Below, in pieces: positions 7,889 through 15,312 of a DNA stretch of 18,060 nucleotides; position 1 is the stretch's first letter; each line of letters opens with the position of its first letter. The translations under genes were made by a program, and so were the position numbers. The stretch covers positions 9,918 to 27,977 of the forward strand of contig JADGJH010000148.1 of the NCBI GenBank assembly GCA_027596945.1, read 5' to 3'. The DNA is from Physocladia obscura (Eukaryota > Chytridiomycota > Chytridiomycetes > Chytridiales > Chytriomycetaceae). The notes beneath the pieces were generated by a model that saw nothing but the letters and a program-made list of their open reading frames with translations, was not told where the DNA came from and ran no database searches.

Positions 7889-8464
7889 TAGAAAGGAAAC
7901 AAATAAAAATTACCCTTGTTATTATTATTAAAAATTTGAGTTTTTTGATAATTGTTCTTTGAAGTATTTAAAGAATTCTTGTATGTGAATTGCCACGAAA
8001 TTTGCCCCGACAGCCAGCCATAAATGTGATCCGTTGGTGTGATATTCAGGCAGTTTAATTCGAGACGAAAAACAATATTTTGGATGAATATATCAATTGA
8101 AAGGAGAAAAGGAACTTATTTCTTTTTGCATCGTTTTTTTTTTTTTGTTTCCTTTTTGTCATCAAGTCCTGTCACATGGGTAGCAATTCCAATGCTTTTA
8201 AAAATACAAAAAGTAAAAACTGAGCATTAATCCTGTGACGCTAAATTAACAACAAAAAAAAGCGATAAATAATTTAGAAAAGATCTTTGAACGATTCTTC
8301 AGGTGCGTTTTGAAAGCTTTTATTTCAACTTTCTCAGAAAATCTTATCGGATTTGAGGTATTTCACGTGGCAAATCCCGACACCCCATGTGAGAACCCCT
8401 AATTTTAATGCAAGATAACGTGACATCCTTGGTGAAAAAAATCTTTTACAAAAACTGCATCAAT
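7889..8464. other. Upstream region of the seven-transmembrane array, unresolved
   Basis: The 5' flank of the first array gene holds A/T homopolymer tracts (about 8134-8146 and 8250-8260) and part of a 92-codon minus-strand open frame (8118-7843, no ATG). A plus-strand ATG at 8408 is in frame with the first array gene but is not shared by its sister copies. No promoter element is recognisable. Confidence 0.4.
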
Positions 8465-9635
8465 ATGGCATCATTGTTTCCACCTGGTTACATTCCCAAC
8501 TATGCGTTGCTTGCACACTGGGACTCAAAAAGTGCAGCATTTACATTTATGACAATTGCATTCGTGTTTCTCCTGTTTATGGTTCGAAATATCATTTACT
8601 TTGCAAAATCTGGGCATACCCGTTCGGTTTATGCATACTTGATTCTCTGGAGTATATTCCGTATTGTTGCACTTGCACTTCGTGGGGCGGCAGTTACTGG
8701 TAAGTAACAAGTTTCTTGTGAACTTTCCAGTTAAATTAACAAAAAAGTAAAAAACTGAATTAAAAAAATAGACGATAACGGTCAAACTTTTGCCTTATAT
8801 CAATGGGCACAGATATCAGCATCAGTTGGATTCATGCCGCTTGCGGAAGTCTTAATTTTCAACCTCTTGGAAATGTTAGAACACTTCTCATTTATCTTCT
8901 TGGTCTTATTTTTTTGTTTTTCCTTTCATTTCAGAACAATCATCATCTTCAATCTCAAACCAAGCACCCGATTACGATGGAAAATCGGTGCAAGTGCAAT
9001 TTTTGCTTTCTTTGTGCTATGTGTTTGCATCTACGTGTTTGATTTCACGTTGAACAAGCCGTTTGGAAGCAATCCAAAAGATTATACTGGTGATATCGTG
9101 TTGCGTGAGATTGGATTCAACGGCCTTCTCCTAATAACCGTGTATGCTCTTGTTGGCTCACTTCGGAATTTATTTTTTCTCGGTCGTACCGGAAATGTTG
9201 CACCTGAGTTTGTTCCAAAGATTCGCATAGTGAGTGTTTGGAGAAAAAAAAAAAATCTCTGGCTTTCGAGTTTGAATTAACAAACACTTTCACAAGCTTT
9301 TGATTGTCCTCACAATTCAGTCTTTATTGATGCTTATGAAACTTTTTTGTATGTAAAAGTTTCGATCTTTCATGTTTTGTAAACTAAAGCAATAAAACTT
9401 GATAGATATTACTTATCGCAATTGGAATCCTGATAATTTCACCGATGAAATATATTGGTATGGGCTTAGCATATCCGCGGAAGTTTTATATATGATATTT
9501 TTTTGCTCTCATCAATTGCTGGACGGTTATGATAAAGTGGATACTCACGAAACAAAAGGTCGTTTGGAAACATCACCAAAAATTCAAACCGATCTTAGAG
9601 CCATTGACGAGAATTTGGTCATTTCTTCGGTTTAA
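8465..9635 (+). CDS. Seven-transmembrane protein, tandem copy 1
   Basis: Five exons (8465-8699, 8772-8874, 8935-9229, 9297-9348, 9406-9635) give a 304-aa polytopic protein. The start was chosen because all copies begin MASLFPPGY; an in-frame ATG at 8408 would add 19 residues. Seven hydrophobic helices fall at about residues 25-46, 56-73, 86-112, 131-148, 172-195, 212-230 and 244-263. Between helices 4 and 5 is the conserved loop DFTLNKPFGSN...TGDIV. Helix 3 contains YQWAQI...GFMPLAE, and a charged C-terminal tail carries HETKGR. The introns are 72, 60, 67 and 57 nt. Helix 7 has no Lys, so this is not a retinal opsin. The layout resembles fungal seven-helix families (RTA1, DUF7702), but assignment is tentative. 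It may be a plasma-membrane receptor or lipid-handling protein; the function is unknown. Confidence 0.85.
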
Positions 9636-9849
9636 ATCTTCCAAATGAAACGCCTCATAATATTTATGCTGCCAAATGCTCGTCTAATTTTGTGTATGCC
9701 AATATAAAATTTTTGGAGAAAAATTTTCTTATCATTTGAGGAAATAAGATGAGTCTTCACTTGTCACCCTGCTTTGTTGAAGGTAAAAATAAAAATGCAT
9801 TCTTCCGGCGGCCATCGAAAAAAAGAAGAAAAATTAATCTCAACGAATA

Positions 9850-10959
9850 ATGGCATCATTATTTCCACCGGGATACGTGCCTAACTACGCATTACTAGCA
9901 GGCTGGGATTCAACTGGTGCAGCTTTCACCGTCATGGCTGTCGCATTCGTATTTATGCTCACTATGCTTCGAAACTTAATTTTTGCTGCCAAGTCTGCTC
10001 ATACCAGAGCGAATTATTCATACTTGCTTATCTGGTGTGTTTTTCGTATAGTAGCGCTTGCATTACGTGGATACGCTGTCACTGGTAAGATACGACCCTT
10101 TTTTCAGTAATGTTTATGATTTGAGGTGAATCTGCTGACAAATTCGATTGAATAGGTGATAATGGTCAGAAACTGGCTCTGTATCAATGGGCACAAATTG
10201 CCGCATCAATTGGATTTATGCCTCTTGCAAAAGTTCTTATTTTTAATTTGCTGGAAATGTTTGTTTTTTTGTTTATTTTTAAAATTTGAGCTCATTCAAA
10301 ATTATCCTAGTACAATAATTATCTTCAATTTGAAGCAAAGAACTCGCAAGCGTTGGAAGATTGAAGAAAATGGAGCCTTTCTATTTTTCGTAATATGCGT
10401 CTGTATCTATGTCATTGATTTCACTTTGAACAAGCCTTTCGGAAGTAACCCAAAGGATCACACGGGCGATATTGTGCTACGTGAAATTGGATTCAATGGT
10501 CTTTTATTATTGACAGCATATTCTTTCGTTGGGTCAATCAGAAATATTTTTTATTTGTCTCGGACTGGAAATGTCGCCGCAGAATTTATTCCGAAAATCA
10601 AAATTGTAAGTTAAATTCTACACTTCCTTGCAAAAAAGACGCTCAACTCTTCCCTTTCAGATGCTGCTTATCCTTGCGCTTCAGTCCCTTTTAATGTTGG
10701 TGAAGCTTTTATGTGAGCTTTCTTTTTTATTTTATTTTTTTCTAAAAATATTTTAACAGATATTACGTATCGTAATTGGAATCTTGAAGAATTGACAGCT
10801 GAAAGATATTGGTATGGTTTGAGCATAACGCCAGAGCTATTATACATGCTTTTTTTCTGCTCACATCGTTTTGTTGATTTTTATGACAAAATTGAAGTCC
10901 ACATAACAAAAGGCCGTTCAGAAACGGCTTTTCCAAAAATTCCACTGGAAACAGCTTGA
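9850..10959 (+). CDS. Seven-transmembrane protein, tandem copy 2
   Basis: Five exons (9850-10084, 10156-10258, 10311-10605, 10661-10712, 10760-10959) encode 294 aa. The first four exons are exactly as long as in copies 1 and 3, and every intron sits in the same codon and phase. The introns are 71, 52, 55 and 47 nt. It starts MASLFPPGYVPNYALLAGW and keeps the helix-3 YQWAQIAASIGFMPLAK motif, the loop DFTLNKPFGSNPKDHTGDIV and the SRTGNV segment before helix 6. The C-terminal tail is the shortest of the three, ending soon after ITKGRSETAFPKIP. It lies 214 bp downstream of copy 1 in the same orientation. No frameshift or stop suggests decay, so it is probably functional. Same unresolved family as copy 1. 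Confidence 0.85.
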
Positions 10960-11104
10960 ATTTTGGCATTCAAATTTTAGTTTTGTTCAAATATATTTTG
11001 ACTGAACGTTATTTTACCATTACTTTTTCCAATTTTTTTTTTTTTTTGTGATGTCCATGAGTTTTATTTTTTATTTTTTGGACTTAAAAGATCTTGCCGC
11101 AAAA

Positions 11105-12260
11105 ATGGCTTCGTTGTTTCCGCCAGGCTATATTCCGAACTACGCGCTTCTGGCAAGCTGGAACTCAGCTAGTGCAGCTTTTGCATTCATGGGAGTGGCA
11201 ATCGTGTTTTTCGTGCTTATTCTTAGGAATGCAATCTACTTTGCAAAAACTCTGCACACTCGCGCTGCTTACGGATATTTACTGATTTGGTGCGTTTTCC
11301 GTATTGTTGCTCTTGCAATGCGAGGAAATGCTGTCAGTGGTAACAAAAATAATTCAACCCAGTTTTATTTTTTTTTGATGACAAAATCGAATCAAATTTT
11401 ATGCAGGAGACAACGGTCAGACTGTAGCATTGTATCAGTGGGCGCAAATTGCTGCCTCCATTGGTTTCATGCCACTAGCAAAAGTTTTGTTATTTAATTT
11501 GCTTGAAAGGTGAGACTGATCAAGTTGCTCACACCTAAATTAACAGACTTTAACATTTTTTAAGTACAATTGTGATCTTCAACTTGAAAGCGTCCACACG
11601 ATTGCGTTGGAAAATCGAAGAAAATATCGCTTTCGCCTTTTTTGTTTTGTGCGTTTGCATCTACGTGTTTGATTTCACTTTGAACAAGCCTTTTGGAAGT
11701 AATGCCAAAGACTACACGGGGGATATTGTGATGCGCGAGATTGGCTTTAATGGTCTCCTACTTTTCACTGTATATTCATTTTTTGGGTCTATCAGAAACC
11801 TATATTTAGTGAGTCGAACTGGAAATGTTGATGACGGGTTCATCCCGAAGATCAAACGAGTGAGTGGATAAAAGTTTAATTTCTATTTATTCCACTGAGT
11901 GCCTTTGCTGGTTCAGACAATGTCTATACTCATTTTTCAGGCTTTACTTATGATCATTAAGCTTTTATGTAAGTACTTCCTTGATCCGAAGCCTTGTCAT
12001 TGGTTTAATTCGTTTATAACATAGATATCACGTATCGCAATTGGAACCCAGATGAGTTGAAGGCTGAAAAATATTGGTATGGGCTCAGCATTACGCCAGA
12101 AGTGCTTTATATGCTGTTTTTCTGTTCGCACCGCTTCCTGGACGTGTTTGACAAAATAGAAGCGCATGAGACCAAAGGCCGTTCCGCCAAAGCTTCCCCA
12201 AAAATTCAATCCGATGTTATTTCCGGTCCCCCAAATGATTCTATTGCTGACTCTGCTTGA
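11105..12260 (+). CDS. Seven-transmembrane protein, tandem copy 3
   Basis: Five exons (11105-11339, 11407-11509, 11565-11859, 11917-11968, 12025-12260) encode 306 aa. The exon-4 acceptor at 11916 (GGTTCAG) rather than the later CAG at 11940 was chosen because it restores the 52-nt exon of the sister copies (SILIFQALLMIIKLL). The introns are 67, 55, 57 and 56 nt. The start MASLFPPGYIPNYALLASW is shared with the other copies; a TTG/ATG-led extension from 11048 is not. It keeps the family loop DFTLNKPFGSNAKDYTGDIV and the HETKGR tail motif, then adds a Ser/Pro-rich end. The gap to copy 2 is 145 bp and to the following gene 112 bp. Function unknown, as for the other copies. Confidence 0.85.
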
Positions 12261-12372
12261 TATATTTCTTCCTTTTTCTTTTTTTCTTTGAGCATCGTCT
12301 TATTTTCCTGGCATTGATTTGTTGTTTTGAAAGATTTTTGAATGTTTCAGTTTGTTTCCGAAAACTCAGGCG

Positions 12373-14710
12373 ATGCTTTCCAACCAACAACAGCAAGGCC
12401 AAGCTTCGCCCAGCCGAGTCAGTTTAGTTGGCGATCAAAGCGATGTATTTCGTCACCGCAATAAGCGGCGGGACGACATTATCCGCAAAAAGGCTGAAAC
12501 TGAGGTTTGGTCAATCTGTTTGATATCGCCAGGCTTTGTAATCAAAGCAAATATATAAGTAACATATCCAAATATCAAAACACAAAACAATAAACCATCA
12601 AGCTCTCCCGAAAGATTTCATCCGCGTCGAAACGCATGTCGCTCGCGTCTGTTCCATCATCTCAACTGCAAACTCAGTCTCACATATTTAATCGGAAGTC
12701 CAAAGGCTACGCGAATACTGTCGCTTCGCTAAAGCCAAACCAGGCAATCACAGTATTAGAAACAGCAAGAATCGTACAGGTGGGTGGAATTTATCCGCTT
12801 TTGGTCAAGAAATTGACAATTTAATATTGGTAAAGGCCGCGCAATTGATGGCAGCCAAACGCGCAGATGCTGTTCTTGTTGTTAATGAAGAAGGTCAATT
12901 GAGTGGAATTCTTACCGATAAAGATATCGCATATCGCGTCGTTGCTGAAGGTCTTGATCTCCGTCAGACAACCGTGTCACAATGCATGACCAGAAACCCT
13001 GTTGCTGTTCTTGATAAAGGCCCACGTAACGAAGCTTTGAGTGTGATGGTTTCGAGACGCTTTAGGCATCTTCCTGTTATTTCAGCGGAAGAAGACGATG
13101 GTGGTGTTGATACTGAATTAGGTTTTTATTTTTTATTTTGTTTTTTGTTTTTTTATTACTTAACTTGTTTCATAGCTTCAACTGCCACCACTCCGACTTC
13201 TACGAATGTCGTTGGCCTTCTTGATATTACAAAATGTGTTTTTGAACGTCTGGATGATTTGGAAAAGAAAGTACTTGAAGATGCGAATATTGTGGCGGCA
13301 ATGGAAGCTTTGGAGAGACGAGGTCATTTAGATGGCGAACAAGTCGGAATGGTTAGACTACAACATGGATGTCCAGAACTTCACACAATTCTTGCGAAAA
13401 ATGATGCTGAAGGTACTGGGGAAATTCCTGAGGTTGGGATCAAAGCGACAGTTAGAGAGGCTGCCAAAATCATGAAACAATTTCATCAAACTGCAGTTCT
13501 TGTTTTAAGCTCTGGCGGCCCCGGAGTTGAAGATAGATTGGGTGGAATCTTTACAACTAAAGATATCGTCTTAAGAGTTATTGCTGCTGGCTTAGATCCT
13601 GGAACTACTTCAGTTGTTAGAGTTATGACACCCCACCCTGATGCAGTAGATAGTTCAACAACTATTTTGGAGGCCTTGAAGAAACTTCACGGTATTCAAT
13701 ATTTTGCCGAAGTTTCACTTACCCCTCTAATAGTCTAAATGTTTAGTTGGTCATTACCTTCATTTGCCGGTTGTTGACGGCGAAGTTCCAGTTGGTTTAG
13801 TTGATGTTTTGACTCTAACAATGGGGATGCTTGACTATCTGGTGAGAGAATGGCTACATATATTACCGTCAACTGACCACCCAATATCCTAAATAAACAG
13901 ATGAACAAAGCTACGGGGAAGGAAGAAGATTCCCAAGAAACAAAAATTCACCCAGACGGTCCAATGTGGAACGAATTCTGGAATTCAACTTTCAACAATG
14001 GTTCAATCCACGAGACGGAATCAGCTGGAATTCTTGACGAAGACGATGATGACATAACAAGCGTAACGTCGGCAGGGCAACGCCGTCGCACTTCGCATTT
14101 TACAAGAGATTTTACGACGCCACGACAGTCGCGCCAATCCATTCAAATTGGTAGTTTACCGCAGTTTGTGACACATTCTCAAACAAGTGCACAATTTAGC
14201 CAGCCACAGAGAATCGAAAGTGCCAACTCTCCACCGCCGTCCACTGTTTTCAGTCAACCCTTGGACACATCACAGTTCGGTTTTAAATTACGTGACAATC
14301 GTTCAGGAAAAATACACAGATTTACCAGCTCGTCCACAGACGTTAACGAAGTATATGGCGCTATTCGCGCCAAAATTGGAACTGCTCCTGGTGTTGTCAG
14401 TTACGAAGATGACGATAAGGATTTGGTATTGCTTGGATCAAATGCTGACTTGGAAGAAGCTGTCGGAATGGCAAGGAGGCTCGGATGGGAACGTCTTATT
14501 TTGCATGTTGGAGAAATTCCTGTGGTAAGTATCGAGAAACCCGGGGTCAGTGCGTCTCCAGTTCCTCAAGAAAAATCAGTGCCAAGGCAAGAAAATTCGG
14601 ATGGAACTGTCGCAGATTTTTTGAGGGACGCGCCTATGGCTGTTAATGTTGCTATATCCGCTGGCATTGTTGTTGTTGCAGCTTTTGCAATTTCTAAAAT
14701 GCACAAGTGA
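12373..14710 (+). CDS. mug70: CBS-pair/PB1 domain protein with C-terminal membrane anchor (Mug70-like)
   Basis: Six exons (12373-12504, 12603-12779, 12836-13121, 13176-13691, 13747-13841, 13901-14710) give 671 aa. After a basic, Gln/Ser-rich N-terminus, two CBS pairs follow: the first from TVASLKPNQAITVLE through AAQLMAAKRADAVLVV, GILTDKDIAYRVV and NVVGLLDI, the second from EVGIKATVREAAKIM through GIFTTKDIVLRVI to HYLHLPVVDGEVPVGLVDVL. CBS pairs usually bind adenine nucleotides. Residues about 528-605 form a PB1 domain with the basic KIHRF and the acidic OPCA-type stretch YEDDDKDLVLLGSNADLEEA, for heterotypic PB1 pairing. The chain ends with a helix (about 647-668) and KMHK, a likely tail anchor. 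The order CBS-CBS-PB1 matches fission-yeast Mug70 and its fungal relatives. The start is the first ATG in frame; an upstream exon cannot be excluded. A GTAAGT at 14526 in exon 6 appears unused. Confidence 0.85.
13122..13175 (+). other. 54-nt intron lacking stops (frame-neutral)
   Basis: It begins GTTTTT, ends TTCATAG and contains CTTAAC as branch site. It is a multiple of three and has no in-frame stop, so retention would insert the hydrophobic GFYFLFCFLFFYYLTCFI into the first CBS pair without changing the frame. The T-rich composition and position inside a CBS domain mark it as an intron. Confidence 0.7.
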
Positions 14711-14739
14711 TTCGTTTAACTTCAATTTATGATGCCATC

Positions 14740-14745
14740 AATAAA
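14740..14745 (+). terminator. Poly(A) signal for the CBS/PB1 gene
   Basis: AATAAA lies 30 nt after the TGA at 14708-14710, in an AT-rich 3' flank. Confidence 0.5.
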
Positions 14746-15164
14746 AAATGAGTTCCGTGATGTTTGACAGTTAATCGTCAATTCGAATTTTGCATCAAGA
14801 AAAACTTGAAGTCGAAGCTATTCTGGACTGATTTCTGCTCTACCACTAACTCCTGTATCACGTTTTTGGTTCAGCCACCTCTGCACGATGATTTTTGGAA
14901 CCGAATTCTAAACTTGAATGTATTTCTTCAGAATCTCTAACCTCGGTACAAACGTGATCGATCTACTATACCATTAGACTTATACATTTGCATGGCCTGT
15001 TATTTTTATTTGCACCAACACTTAATTTCTTTCAAATATTTAGGGTCAATGCAAATGTCAGGTCGGCTGTTTCAGCACGTGTTGGAATGTTAATCCTGTG
15101 GAGTAGTATCTAAATACAGCAATACCTACCGTATTGCACAATCAATTCGTCGGGTGGGTACTAT

Positions 15165-15181
15165 TGCTGGGAAACCCAGCA
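15165..15181. repeat. Small perfect inverted repeat (hairpin)
   Basis: TGCTGGG-AAA-CCCAGCA is a 7-bp perfect stem with a 3-nt loop in the convergent intergenic region. It is not followed by a T run, and nuclear fungal genes do not use such terminators, so its role is unknown. Confidence 0.5.
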
Positions 15182-15312
15182 TATAAGGAGGGAGAAAGCT
15201 GCGGCAAAGACCGGACATCAATTGGGATGGAAACGGGCAACTAGAAATGCACTTTGGGTCGTGAAAAGGCACGGTGTAATTCGATTCAAAAAAAGATCAG
15301 GATATCAAATGC

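Larger units (their letters stand above)
8465..12260 (+). repeat. Three-copy tandem gene array
   Basis: Three head-to-tail copies of one seven-transmembrane gene have coding exons of 235/103/295/52 nt in every copy and last exons of 230, 200 and 236 nt. Intron sequences and third codon positions have diverged strongly while the proteins remain clearly alike, so the duplications are not recent. No transposon ends, direct repeats or pseudogenised fourth copy are visible between copies. Confidence 0.85.
14711..15312. other. Convergent intergenic region
   Basis: This lies between the 3' ends of the CBS/PB1 gene (+) and the Rtp1 gene (-). I find no tRNA or rRNA-like sequence. It contains a short perfect hairpin at 15165-15181 and an unremarkable open frame from 15222 that runs antisense into the Rtp1 3' exon. 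No gene is assigned. Confidence 0.5.

Noticed and set aside
8408..8464. Upstream in-frame ATG as start of seven-transmembrane copy 1
   Set aside because: The extension is absent from copies 2 and 3, which all start at the equivalent MASLFPPGY. Retained only as a possibility.
11917..11940. Later acceptor (TTTTTCAG at 11940) for exon 4 of copy 3
   Set aside because: It would remove 8 residues of helix 6. The acceptor at 11916 restores the 52-nt exon conserved in the sister copies.
8465..12260. Opsin or rhodopsin-like identity for the seven-transmembrane array
   Set aside because: Helix 7 (YWYGLSI...LYM-x-FFCSH) has no Lys for a retinal Schiff base, and typical opsin motifs are not seen.
8465..12260. 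Array generated by a transposon
   Set aside because: All copies keep their introns, and no terminal repeats, target duplications or transposase-like frames are present, so retroposition and simple insertion do not fit.
14523..14560. GTAAGT at 14526 as an intron donor in the CBS/PB1 gene
   Set aside because: The frame stays open and protein-like through it, and the nearest AGs would make an intron of under 40 nt without a branch site.
14757..14840. C/D-box snoRNA-like GTGATG...CTGA spacing
   Set aside because: The boxes are imperfect, there is no terminal stem, and such short motifs are expected by chance.
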